This document shows positions 24,001-34,069 of a stretch of DNA of 64,000 bases, piece by piece (position 1 is the stretch's first letter; each line of letters begins with the position of its first letter). Location: positions 82,847-146,846 of the forward strand of contig JADNRV010000134.1 in NCBI GenBank assembly GCA_015499995.1, read 5' to 3'. Made by a program: the position numbers and the translations under genes. This DNA comes from Flammula alnicola (Eukaryota > Basidiomycota > Agaricomycetes > Agaricales > Strophariaceae). A model generated the notes under the pieces. That model worked only from the letters and a program-made list of their open reading frames with translations, made no database searches and was not told where the DNA came from.

Positions 24001-25794
24001 ATAGATGCAGTCCTCACACATTCCCACCACTCCTTTTCCTGCAACAATCTGCAATCCATCGACTAGGCCCTTGCTTGCCATGTCCTGGATTGTTCTGATG
24101 CCAAAATGACAGAAACGGCGGTGCCACTGGTCGATTGAGGTGGGTTTCTCGTGCGATTTTGCTGGCATCACTTTGACTTCAACCTCTGGGGCAGCCTCGT
24201 CGAAAATGTACATCCCACGGTCTCGTCGTACACTTAGGAGAGTCTCGCCTTGTGGGTTGATAAACTTTGCTTGGCCGCCTCCAAAATTGACGTTCAGTCC
24301 GGCTTGGTCAAACTGGCTGATGGAGATTAGGTTTGCGGTGAAATCAGGTGTGTGGAGTGCGTTGTTGAATATGAGCTTCACTCGTTTATCTCTGGACACG
24401 TAGCGTTTCACTACTGTCCCTTTCCCGTGGATCTTGAAGCATGCTTCACGACTTGCTGCTTGACCCTTCTTTGGCTCATCAAACAATTCATAGGTTGAGA
24501 AGTCAGATTTATTCGCGAAGCAATGGTTGCTCGTGCCAGAGTCTGCATACGTGACGGTAGCTACTTCGCTTTCCCTGGCCATCATAGCTATTGTTTCTCC
24601 AGTGTCCTTCACTGACCCCTTTCCAGGAATCGCCATGACAATGTATTCGACTGTATCATCTGGTTCGCAAGGTGCTGTCTTTTGCGCGAGTTCTCCGATA
24701 AAACCCTCGTCGCTGGCTGATACTGGCATGTTGGCATAGGTGTATTGGTCGGTGTCTTCCATGGAGATCTCGATCAACTGGTCGACATGGACTACCTCGA
24801 TGCCTGTGTGTGCTGCAAGGGCGAGGACTCGCTTGACCACTGCTGCTTTTGCGATAGGCGCCGCAGCGTCGGGCGCTGTACCTGGCGCTGATTGCCCTGA
24901 ATAGCCGCCACGCTGTCCGAAGCCGGGTGGGAATTGGCCTTCCTTGCCCCCTCCCTTCCAGTAGCAGTCGGTGATTAGATGGCCTTTGCATCGGCATATG
25001 GAGTTAGTACAGATCTTCCTGCTGTACGCCTCATTCTTGACTCCTGCCTTTAGCATGATTGCGGAGGTACCTGGGGCCGCAACGCGTCCAGTGCGGTTGA
25101 TCCTCGACCAATGCATCTCCAATCGGATAATGGTGTCGATTGACGTGGCCGATGTGTGCAGGGTCACGATGATGTGGTCCCATGATGGGGGCAGTGACGC
25201 CAAGATGATCTCGTGGAAATCGGCGTCATCAATCTTAGCGCCCACAGCGTAAGCTCACTTATGCTTGGTGAGGAGGTCTGCGAGGTGAGTCGGAAAGTCT
25301 TCCCCATCGTTCAGTCTCATGCTACGCAGCTCTCGCTGAGCATACACCCTGGCTAGGTCGGTCGATGTTTTGTATCGGTCTGTGATGGATTTCCACGCTT
25401 CAGCCGCCGTTCTATCGGTTTTCACTCCTAGTTCCACAGCATTTTTCACGTTTTGCCGAATGGCTATGTGACACCACGCATCCCGGGCATCCCATTCCTC
25501 CCACGATGGGGTAAGAGAGGTCCATGGGGTTTCCGATGGGGCGGTTTGCGCTGGGGTGGCTGTGGTAGTCGCTGGTGTTGGTGGTTGTGTGGGAGTTTGT
25601 GTGGAAGTTTGTGTGGGAGTTTGTGTAGGTGTTTGTGTAGGTGTAGGACTTGGGATTGTCCCTTCAAGGTATCCACGGGCTCCCCTGAGACGGCATGCCA
25701 TGAGGATTGTCTCGCTCCATTCGAGGTAGTTTGTTCCATCAAATTTGTCTGTCTCCGAGAGTACCGGTGGTGAGGTATTATTCTTTCCAGACAT
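21073..25794 (-). pseudogene. copia gag-pol polyprotein with three TGA stops
   Basis: A single frame runs from ATG 25794 to a TGA at 21073-21075. Gag opens with MSGKNNTSPPVLSETDKFDG, then has a TPTQ repeat (about residues 50-75) and a CX4CX4HX4C zinc knuckle near 24990. The protease motif is YADSGTSNH. The pre-integrase finger is HRRFCH...CEDC. The integrase has MDLWGP and FDMGKEF, with the last Glu in NGVPERTNR. Reverse transcriptase has YTDDV and RNase H has VDADYAGD and STTEAEYMA. In-frame TGA codons lie at 25255-25257, 23671-23673 and 22753-22755; each would be Arg if read as CGA. No frameshift is needed anywhere, so the copy is young but inactivated. The protein makes the virus-like particle and copies the element's RNA into DNA for integration. 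Confidence 0.95.
21079..21088 (-). promoter_or_regulatory. polypurine tract of the copia element
   Basis: On the element's strand the bases directly 5-prime of the 3-prime LTR read CTTAGGGGAG. This is the position and composition expected for the RNase-H-resistant primer of plus-strand DNA synthesis. Confidence 0.8.
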
Positions 25795-25812
25795 GTTTTG
25801 TTGTGTTATGAT

Positions 25813-27043
25813 TAGTGATTGTCACAGGTAACCCTGGGGTATTCCAGGGCTACCCGCACCCGCACCCGCGAAAAACCGTACCCGCACTGAAGGGTAGGGG
25901 TTTTCATGGGTCAGGGTAGAGGTTTTCACAAAACCGGGGGTACACTAACCCGTGTGCGGGTAGGCCTCCAAAACTGACCAGGAAACCTCACAACGGCAAT
26001 GCGGGTGTCAATTGACACCGCCATGCAGCGCTGCGAGGTTAGAAAGGTCGTGCAGATGATGCACCAGCATCAACATCCATGCTAGCATGTCGTCATCGTC
26101 GTCAGTACGTCGGTGGGCATTGTTCGCGTCTGTTTTCACGGTGTTGCTTGGGCTCATGATCGTTCGTGTTCTGCTGGCCATCGATGCCGATGCGGGGTGC
26201 TGGTGGTTGCCATGGTCGAACCCGCGGCGCCACCTGGCTCAGCTCGGCGAGCATTCGCAGGGGATGACAGCAGGCTACTCAGCTGGGGGGGTGTCGCCAT
26301 CGTGTTCGAGCCCATTGGGCTGTATGACCTTGCATTGGGCCTTTTACCTCCTCCTGGGTCATTAGCCCTCCGTTGGGTCAATCGAACACCTGTTCACCAC
26401 ACATTGGGCGTTTCAGCCTTGTGTTGGCCCTGGGCTGTATATGCTGGCATTGGTTCGGGGGAGCTGGTTATGTGGCACACCAACCACCTTATTGCAGAAC
26501 ACACCAGCCGAACCCCCACAGCTGAGAGTGTCCATGCTGGCATACACGCGAACGGATGTGGGGGGTTCAGTGGCAGGTACCAGCACAAGTGTTGAGGCTG
26601 GGGTGAGCGTTGGTGTCGTGGGCGGCGGCGGCATGTTTTGTGGTGCGTAAGTGGGCGGCGCATGTTCTGATGTGTTTTCGATGTTAGTAGGCAGGGGGGA
26701 AGTAGGTGAAGGGAGGCGAACCAACTGTGGTTCATCTCCTCGCATACCTCATGGGTCTCCCACACCATGGGTCTCCCTTCTTGTTTCCTACCTGCTTATG
26801 TCCTGCCGCGTTCATTGAGTGCAGAGGAATGTTGTGGGAGTGGTGGAAAGTGAGATCATCGATCAACCGTGACCAACACAGTTGATCTCGATTCAAACTC
26901 CGCGACAAAAACCCGCCATCAACACCGCCAACCCGTGCCAGGGGTACGGGTGCCGAGAGGGTCAGCAAAGTCCAACCCGTACCCTTACCCAGCTGTACCC
27001 TACCCGTAACCCGCACGGGTTTTGAAACCCGTGACAATCACTA
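25813..27043. mobile_element. non-autonomous hAT-type element, copy 3 (1231 bp), nested in copia leader
   Basis: Perfect 8-bp duplication GTTATGAT (25805-25812 and 27044-27051) and perfect 13-bp inverted termini TAGTGATTGTCAC. The subterminal regions carry the same GGTAACCCTGGGG and CCCGTACCC-type motifs as copies 1 and 2. The interior has open frames on both strands (26087-26768) but no transposase motifs. It sits between the primer-binding site and the gag start of the copia element, so it would lengthen the leader without breaking the protein. Confidence 0.92.
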
Positions 27044-27106
27044 GTTATGATCTGCTGAGCCTAGCAGGATATTCGCGGATGGGTTTTCTGAGTTAACTAT
27101 TTACGC

Positions 27107-27119
27107 GGGGCCCATAACC
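27107..27119 (-). promoter_or_regulatory. copia primer-binding site, initiator-Met half-tRNA type
   Basis: Directly inside the 5-prime LTR the element's strand reads GGTTATGGGCCCC. Its complement GGGGCCCATAACC matches the anticodon stem-loop of eukaryotic initiator methionine tRNA (GGGCCCATAACC, with CAU the anticodon) and not a tRNA 3-prime end. Drosophila copia and yeast Ty5 are known to prime from such an internal cleavage site. Confidence 0.75.
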
Positions 27120-27516
27120 TAAAGTTACGAAGCGCAGTGAGTAACTCAGACGTCGCACGATGAGTGTAAACGGCTGTATTATACCTAAAGTTATGAAGCG
27201 CAGTGAGTAACTATAGGACAGTATTTTAGTTAAATGAATAAGTGAATGTTGAATATAATAGACTGACCTCAGACGTCGCACGATGAGTGTAAACGGCTGA
27301 GGACCAGAAAGTAATCGATAGGAAAATAAACCGCATGCGGCAAGTGCCGCGTGCGATGGCGAGATAACCGTACGGGTAGGTAAGTAGGCGGTGGCAGGCG
27401 GGATAGCCGCCTGCCACGGCTACGCACCGCATAGGGTAAGAAAGAATGGATTGAAATAGATAACAGTGAAAGAATACATACACCCTATTGAAGGGCTATG
27501 CCTAGTTCCCTCAACA
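27120..27516 (-). repeat. copia 5-prime LTR
   Basis: 397 bp, partner of 20682-21078. It should contain the promoter and the RNA start on the minus strand; I did not see a clear TATA box. It differs from its partner at seven sites, six of which are at CpG dinucleotides. Confidence 0.95.
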
Positions 27517-28122
27517 GAATTAAAGTTGCAAGTCAAGGCATTTAGGAATGCAGGTGCTCCAAACCTCAGTCATATCAAGTCTAATGCAAAAGTTGGAGAG
27601 ATGAAAGAGGCCCTGAAAGCAGTTGTTGATTTATTTAATGATGGTGAATGGAAGCTCCCCCAAGGCTCTAAAGTACTCCAAGCCTTGGAAGAGGATGATA
27701 AAGAAGTGTTTGAGGGATATTATGATATTCCTGATGATGATAGTGCTTGGGAGGATAATGAGAACCAGGATACATAGTTTAGACAATGAACATTTGCTTA
27801 TTTCGCTTATTCTAGGTATTTTAGGGTGGTTTTCTTTGTTTCAAGGCCTGATATATAGTTGAGTAGCTCTTATTTACACAATGTAACATTTTATTCCTTC
27901 AAAACCCCATGCAAAACGGTCAAGAACTCGTCGAGAACGATGTGTACCAGGTATTGTGACAGATTTGGTGACATGGCATGACACATCACCGCCATGACCA
28001 TATCGGGGATTGCCGACCCCCATGTGAACGCTTCGCATGAGTGTCGCAAGAGGTATATCCCCGTCTAGGGAGCGTCAAGCACCTGCTCGGTGATAGTATT
28101 TCTTCTTGTCTACTTCCCGCAG

Positions 28123-28674
28123 GATGGGTTGTACTGTCTGGCAAAACGCACATCAAGGCACATGCCAGCTTCCTGAATGCCTTTGCAGGGAGCTCGCATT
28201 AGTAGTAACGACGTACTATAGCTAGTACGTGTGTACCCTCTCTATTTTTGCCTTCCTCCTCTGTGTGGGCCGTGGCTGACGTTCACCTATTCTGCATGCG
28301 CATCCAAACACGATATCGAGATCGACCCCTGGTTTTTATACAGTATGCGACGGCCACATTCAAAGTGCTCAACGCATACACGGAATGGTCAAACGGCAAC
28401 CACGTCATGAATGAGAATGAGGTGAAGGACCCCATGCGGACGCTGAAGATCGCAGGTCCCCTCGGACTTGGGATACTTATGTACTTGATGGCGAAAGTGA
28501 CCTATTTCACGTACTAAGTATGTGACATTCCTCAAAGTGTCTGATATGTTAAACTTGGTGTTCTAATACTAGTGATGCAGTGCGGCTGTGTTACTACTGT
28601 CGCCGCACTTTTCTTTGGGAATCTTTGGCGCAAAGGCGGAGAAGGCGCTTTTGGTCTTCGTCGCGCTTAAATGA
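28123..28674 (+). pseudogene. amino-acid permease (LAT/APC family) fragment
   Basis: After an acceptor-like CCCGCAG the sequence reads VLSGKTHIKAHASFLNAFAG, then TAG-TAG-TAA stops at 28200-28208. It resumes with NAYTEWSNGNHVMNENEVKD, MRTLKIAGPLGLGILMYL and VTTVAALFFGN, and after a one-base frameshift FGAKAEKALLVFVAL. From memory this follows transmembrane segments of basidiomycete L-type or methionine-type amino-acid permeases, where NxVMNEVKxPxRTLKIAGPLGLG is characteristic. Both ends of the protein are missing. The stops, the frameshift and an apparent short insertion make it non-functional. It lies just right of the large transposon; I saw no permease sequence on the transposon's left side. 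Confidence 0.7.
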
Positions 28675-29989
28675 ATCTTACAACACGGTGCGGTAAGTAT
28701 AGATTATCACCATCACAGCGAAAGATCAAAAAATATCCCCGTGCTAAAATTTGGGGCAATTTTAAATTCTCCAAGATTATTCTTACATTACACCCATTCG
28801 AATTTCTCTGTCGTCAAAATGCTAGGTATTCTCGCATTCTCTTTCAATTTACAAATATCAAATATTTCACGGTACACTTGAGTACATATCATGGCCGCAA
28901 TCGGCCTTGGCAAAAAAAGCTTTTTTCTTCTCAACCACCACCATCCTTCCACGCTTCCACCCATCCTTGCCACACTGCCCATCCTCGCCCCATCATACTC
29001 GCAGCCCCAAGTGAAAACATCATCGCAACGATGAATTACCAAAGCAAGTTCATCTATTCCTTTGAAAACTGCTCGCTGTTGAACAGAAACCTCCGTCTAA
29101 TTGGCGATCTATGTACATCTGCTCCGAGGCACACAAATGAAGTTCGAGGTATGTATCAAATTACTCTTGTATCTTGCCTGCTGAGCTGATGCCTGCATTC
29201 TTGACGGCGCTGTCTTCTCTTTTTTACCCATGAAGGCGGAGGCGACGTATGACTTGTCCAATCGGTATGTGCTTGTCTTAAACAATGTTTCCGTTACTCA
29301 CGGCTCGTATTGACAAGGTATTCGACCTCACCTTGACCTTGCAGCCATCCCTACCTTCGAGCTTCGAGTTCTGCCCTATTTTTTGCTTGTCAACATTCTA
29401 TATAGGGATTCTGGAATCTGGACAAGCTGAGTATTATTCGTGAATCGCGCTCTAAACCTCCTAGACTGCTCTCATAATCATCGCATAGATCTGACAGTCT
29501 CCATTTCGATTCGGAACACGTGGATTGCGGTAATAGTGTCGGGAGGTCGTTCCGTCGTTTCAGTCGCTATATGCGCATCTATTGTTCGTGTTGCGTACCC
29601 TACGCATGAAATAGTAGTATTCCTATGTATTCCGAGCCCAATATATTCTTTTTACCTACTCATTACATTCATTTACGCGAAAATCTGCATTCTGGGGCGT
29701 GCCGTCGGCGCCTGTATTCTCGATTGAACAGCAAAAATCCATCAAGAAATGTAGAAGAAATGTAGAAATAATGTCAACATAATGCGGTAGACTTGTAGAA
29801 CTTCGTGAAAATTCTCTGAAGGTATAATTTTATGCATATTGTAAGAGAGTCTCAGGATAATTTGAGATTTTGCCTACAATATACAGGCGGCAAATTGTGT
29901 GATCATTCGCTGTGCATTTGATCACCATGTATGTTTAATGCGAATATGTAGCGCGTTGGGCAATGTTATCACAATTGTATTCTCGAGGC
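28675..29989. other. no gene supported; possible small spliced ORF near 29030-29455
   Basis: ATGs at 29031 and 29139 can be joined through GT..AG pairs (introns about 29149-29235 and 29265-29318) to a short open frame ending in TGA near 29440. There is no recognisable domain and I do not rely on it. The rest is AT-rich with scattered short frames. Confidence 0.15.
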
Positions 29990-32560
29990 TTCCATCTCCT
30001 CCCCGAGCACCATCTCGTCCCTGTTCCCTGTTGAAATCCACCGCATTAGATGTCACCCTAGCTGCCCTTGCTTTGCATTTATCCGCCAGCACATGCAGCT
30101 GGCGCTTCGCCGCTTCGATGATGCCGACGTGGAACTGCGCCGAGAGCGCTTCCGGCCCGCCGATGACGCCGAGCGCCTCTGAGAAGTATTTGTAGAGCAA
30201 GGCGAGGAAGGTCGAGTCGTGCTCTGTGCTGATACAATCGATGAGCTGGAGGAACGTCGCGGAGACCATTTGGTTGGTCAGAGCCCCGCTTTGCTTCCCG
30301 CATGCTAAGAGCATGGGAATCAGCCTATAAAATAGAAAATGGTGACAAGGTCAGGCGAACGGAGTGAAAAGTGAAACTCACATAGCGCACGCCTCATGGA
30401 CGCCTTCGTGGAAATAGAAACGAAGATACAGTAAAGTGACCTCTAGTGTTTGCGATAAGTACGGTGCAAATCGAGCATCGAGGGTGGGGCAGTAGATAAC
30501 GAGAGTCTCGAAAGCTTGACACTTCTCATCCATCGCAGACGTCCTCACTCCGTACGTGTGCCCGTCCATGACAATCGTTTCCCGCCCCTCGCGCTCCTCC
30601 AACGCACCGTCGTCCTCTTCTTGTTTGGTTGTCAATATTTATTTATTGAGCACTGACTCCGATGAAAAACTTACCGTAAACGGATAAATCGGCCTTCGCG
30701 CTGGCGGTAGCGAGAAGCGAAGGCATGACAACAGGCAAATAGGCCTCGAACTCAGAACCCACTGCCTGACATATCTTGGACCACGTCGCCATAAGGTGAT
30801 GACCCAACTGAGTATCATTTGGATCGACAGGGCTTTCTGTGGAGGAAAATATGTACGGTTAGAACCTAAGATTTCCAAAATTTATGGTCTACATGCGCTG
30901 AATGCGCATAAGCAATTCAATGAGTGTAGTCGAGTCAGGCCGGAAGACATTGGGGCTGACGGCAATAGCTATATAGCAGTCAGCTACGTTTGCAAGAGAA
31001 AGAAAGAAAAAAGACATAACGACATACCGATCAGCCCCGCACATTCCATCGCCTTCACTCTGAGCTTCCAGTAATCAGGCCCGTCCGCGTTCCTTAGCAC
31101 GCTCAACAGCAAAGGCATTATCATAGGGTAATGCTAAAGAAAAAGATATGATTCGAACAGCAGCACATTAATGTTCACGCCTAGTTCATTAATACAATAA
31201 AAAATGTACCTTGGCGAAAGTGACCTCGCTGGCATCCGCTACTATAGCCAGGGTCATAATAGCCTGCTCCTGGACATATCTTCGGACTTGCGTGTGGTCT
31301 CCTGGGGGATTGAGAAGCGTTAGGAGCCGCTCGACGATAGGGTTGAGGTACAGGAGGAGCGTATCTCGCTCGACGCCCTCGCAGAAGGTTATTAGTGCGG
31401 AGGCGGCATGAGCATGCACCCTGCGAGAAAGAAAGAGATGAGTATTCGTATTCGTCATATCTCAGGTGTTTGACTGAGGCAGAAGGTAAAAAAGGGCGGG
31501 TACCTTGGTTCCGGATCTTCAAGAGCGGGAATGAGCACTGCGAACAAGTTGCGCTGAAACCGTCGTTGAATGATTTCCTACAGGAAATGGAGGAGGATGA
31601 GCGGAGTTTACAGTAATATTACTAAATACCAGGAACGTTCGTACCTCCAAATCCATGCATAGTTGACCACTGCGTGAACGGAAAGGTCAGCATTATATCC
31701 CAAACGTTGAATAAGAACAGCATTAACCCAACTTACACACACCGGCATGCGGCGTACCGTGCCCGAGGATGTGAGTCGTTGAACATGGGCGTCATCATAC
31801 TGTCGAAAGAGAGAAACCGTTAGTCGGGCATACTAAAGAGACCAAAGACCCAAAAAGGTACTCACTCCACAACTGTCTGCAGTTCCTTTTGCATGACCTG
31901 ATAGGTCGTAATGGAAGCGTGAGCACCTCGCGCACACTGTGACCAAACACAGAAGGGCTACATATGACGAACCTTCCCCGTGCCCTCTCCAATCGCCATA
32001 AGCCCGGCGTGTCACACACGCCAGTCGAAACTGACCATCATCGAAGGGATATACTGCGAATGGGTGTTAGCTAACGCGTGAGCCCGACCAGGCAATTGTT
32101 GCCAATAAGTGACGTAGGAGAGGGAAAAATCATACCTGGAATGCAGGTGGGAGGATGGATTTACCACCCATGGCACACGCCAGGCAATCCAATGACTGCT
32201 CGTAAAGCGCTGGGGGGGAATCGGTTTCTAATGAGCTCGAACTCGTTGATGGCTGAACGGAATAGATATACACCATTAAGTCGAGTAACGAAGACGAGAA
32301 AGGAACGTACGTCTTCTCGTAGCCAAGCATCCAAACCCGCAGTTTCATCCTCATCAAACTCGCCCGTACCCTCAAGACAGGTGACTGACAGTCGGTGTTG
32401 GGCTGCAATTAATGGGTGGGAGAATCAGAGAAGGGAGGAGAGAGATCAATGATTGGAGATGTCGATGAGGGGCGAAGAGAATGGGGTGTGTTGAGCAGAG
32501 AGGGGTTAGCGTCGAAAGGAAGGTGGAGAGGAGGCTAGTGGTGTTCGAGGTATTTGTGCT
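29990..32560 (-). pseudogene. importin-beta family karyopherin (importin-5/Kap121-like), truncated
   Basis: On the minus strand, exon by exon, the HEAT-repeat core of an importin-5-like nuclear import receptor can be followed: LTPLCSTHPILFAP, ALYEQSLDCLACAMGGKSIL, PPAFQ, YIPSMMVSFDW, MMTPMFNDSHPRARYAACRC, EIIQRRFQRNLFAVLIPALE, RYVQEQAIMTLAIVADASEV, YGVRTSAMDEKCQAFETLVI and LYLRFYFHEGVHEACAM, ending near NAVDFNREQGRD. Intron boundaries are preserved, so it is a genomic copy. A TGA at 32012-32014 stands where Arg is expected (V-stop-HAGL), and two or three residues are missing just after. The N-terminal part and the last third are absent. The functional homologue would ferry ribosomal proteins and other cargo through nuclear pores; this copy cannot. 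Confidence 0.85.
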
Positions 32561-33122
32561 TATGTAAGTAAAGTTTCCCGGCATCTCGGCATTTCTGAAC
32601 CATGCAAACCTCAACATTGCTCCCGTTTTTGCAGCTCTATGTAGTAGTAGTATGTACATGATACATCCGTCGACACATTTGCTGAACCTCACCTAGTACC
32701 TACCATCATTTGCACTACATAACTTTTCTGAAATCCACCTATTACTGTCAGAATCAACTTGGAAGATGGGCCGCCCACCTCAAAACCTCGGTAAGGTCGT
32801 GTTCGCCTTGCAGTGTGACGCTGAACTGACTATCTACGATGAAATCACCCCACTCTTGCAAACCGTTCTTGGGTGGGAAATAAGTTTTATACAGTGGGTA
32901 ATATCCGAGAGAATGTAATGAATATTACAAGCTGAAGCTCTTCGTCTTGACTCAGATCTCTTATGGAACGAAGAAGACCTCTTTAGCTTGGACGTGAAAA
33001 TCGTAAGAGACTCCTCCATAGTAAAATATTCCGACTCTTGCTATCAGGTAAATGATATTTTCCAGTGTCGAGGCTGTAACATTAGTAGTGGATATATATA
33101 GCAGGACACTACGTCAACTACA

Positions 33123-34004
33123 TTGGCTGAACGCATCCTGTCATCTTATATTGGGGTAGCCCAGCCAACTGAAGATGAAGCATGCATTTTGGAAACCGCC
33201 CAGGTGAACTGGAACTCCGAAATAGCGGATCTGAGCCTCCAATCCCATGATTTACTCGGCAAAGTCGAACAAATATTCAAAAAACAAAACTCGTGGAAAT
33301 CCAACACACCATGAAGCACCGGAGATCGCAAGCGGCCCTCGCCAGCACTCTGTTTGCTTCTATTAGATGACTTCCAATCGAGATACTGTGTCGTATTTTT
33401 TATATGTGCATCCCTACCAACAAAATTCTATGATCTAAACCGTCAGTCACGCCACTCCTTCAAGTTTGCCGCGTGTGCAAAGCCTGGAATGATATCATTA
33501 CAAATGACCCCTCGCTATGGAGTTGCATAAAGATGGACTCGTTTTTACGGTCCAAATCCCACCCTTCTTTTGCGGAATTTTATCCGCCACTCGCAAAACA
33601 TCCCAGTTGAAATCATTATCATGCAAAAAATGAACTACATCGACCGTAGAGACCTGTCGCTGATCTCTACTTGTTTCGAGCAATGTCGAGTGCTCTCGAC
33701 AATAACCTGTCATCGTTTAGAGAGGGAGCTCTTCCAAGAAATCCATCGTGCCCAATTCCCGCTGTTAGAGAGCGCCTCTTTCAGGTTCAGTGCACCTCTC
33801 GTTCTGGCTGGGTGGTTGGACAGAGAGGTGCCCATCAATATTTTCCCGCTCGCACCTAACCTCCGCACTGTATGGCTACACACGTCCAACCCCGACGACT
33901 TGAAGTACATCGACTTGCCATACTCGCAGCTGAGAAGACTGGTCTGCGGGCCGTCTCTTATATTCTTTTATTCAACTCTTCGCAAGGCGCCCATTGCCGA
34001 CTAG
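33123..34004 (+). pseudogene. F-box protein with two TGA stops and a frameshift
   Basis: The N-terminal segment has a Glu/Leu-rich helix (EIADLSLQSHDLLGKVEQIF), followed by a shift of frame in an A-rich run near 33280. Then comes the F-box: FASIR-stop-LPIEILCRIFYMCIP, a second stop, and TPLLQVCRVCKAWNDIITND. The C-terminal part from 33570, in another frame, has LRR-like text (APNLRTVWLHTS, LPYSQLRRLV). The stops are TGA at 33368-33370 and 33431-33433, both where Arg codons (CGA) fit. Family members are substrate adaptors of SCF ubiquitin ligases. Confidence 0.75.
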
Positions 34005-34069
34005 TATTTCCTATATTTATGTACAACAATACCTCGCATGAATTCTGAGGCGCTTTGTGTCGAGATTAT

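Larger units (their letters stand above)
20682..27516 (-). mobile_element. Ty1/copia LTR retrotransposon nested in the large DNA transposon
   Basis: Two 397-bp LTRs (20682-21078 and 27120-27516) flank gag-pol coding sequence on the minus strand. Read on the element's own strand, the LTR begins TGTTGAGG and ends AACTTTA. The 5-bp target duplication is GAATT (20677-20681 and 27517-27521). A polypurine tract borders the 3-prime LTR and a primer-binding site borders the 5-prime LTR. A 1231-bp hAT MITE with its own duplication sits in the untranslated leader; without it the element would be about 5.6 kb. Domain order is gag, protease, integrase, reverse transcriptase, RNase H, which defines copia. 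Three in-frame stops make this copy non-autonomous. Confidence 0.95.
15786..27777 (+). pseudogene. DDE-like transposase of the large transposon, broken by insertions
   Basis: The N-terminal part (15786-16823) is a long coiled coil, about residues 25-215, rich in Lys, Glu and Gln heptads. A helical segment and the motif FSADGTGHKN (Asp codon at 16668) follow. The second part (18993-20706) has a Trp-rich start and VGCGCHKDLN (Asp at 19449). A frame change at an 8-A run (19849-19856) precedes NVNEGALGQFR (Glu at 20335). The C-terminal 80 residues resume right of the copia element at 27522 and end at 27777, in frame once the element and its GAATT duplication are removed. I propose these acidic residues as the catalytic triad. 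From memory it resembles a large, unannotated agaricomycete protein family with a CMHKDLN-type motif. A peptide MAPKKRKNR at 15752, in another frame, may be a displaced nuclear-localisation N-terminus. Confidence 0.65.
14861..28022 (+). mobile_element. large DNA transposon, TGGGGGTC termini, 7-bp TSD, with nested insertions
   Basis: The first 18 bases TGGGGGTCGGCAATCCCC are perfectly repeated, inverted, at the right end. The flanks carry a perfect 7-bp duplication TGTGAAC (14854-14860 and 28023-28029). Removing the copia element at 20682-27516 and the unresolved insert near 16.8-19.0 kb leaves an original element of roughly 4.2 kb. It contains a single transposase-like gene on the plus strand (15786 to 27777, interrupted). 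A short relative with the same ends lies at 1829-2934. The termini and duplication length do not match the fungal superfamilies I know well: hAT (8 bp), Tc1/mariner (TA) or MULE (8-10 bp). A P-like 7-8 bp class is possible. Confidence 0.85.

Noticed and set aside
14861..28022. Assignment of the large transposon to the KDZ (Kyakuja-Dileera-Zisupton) group
   Set aside because: I do not see the Cys-rich CxC modules or characteristic KDZ motifs, and the duplication is 7 bp; left unclassified.
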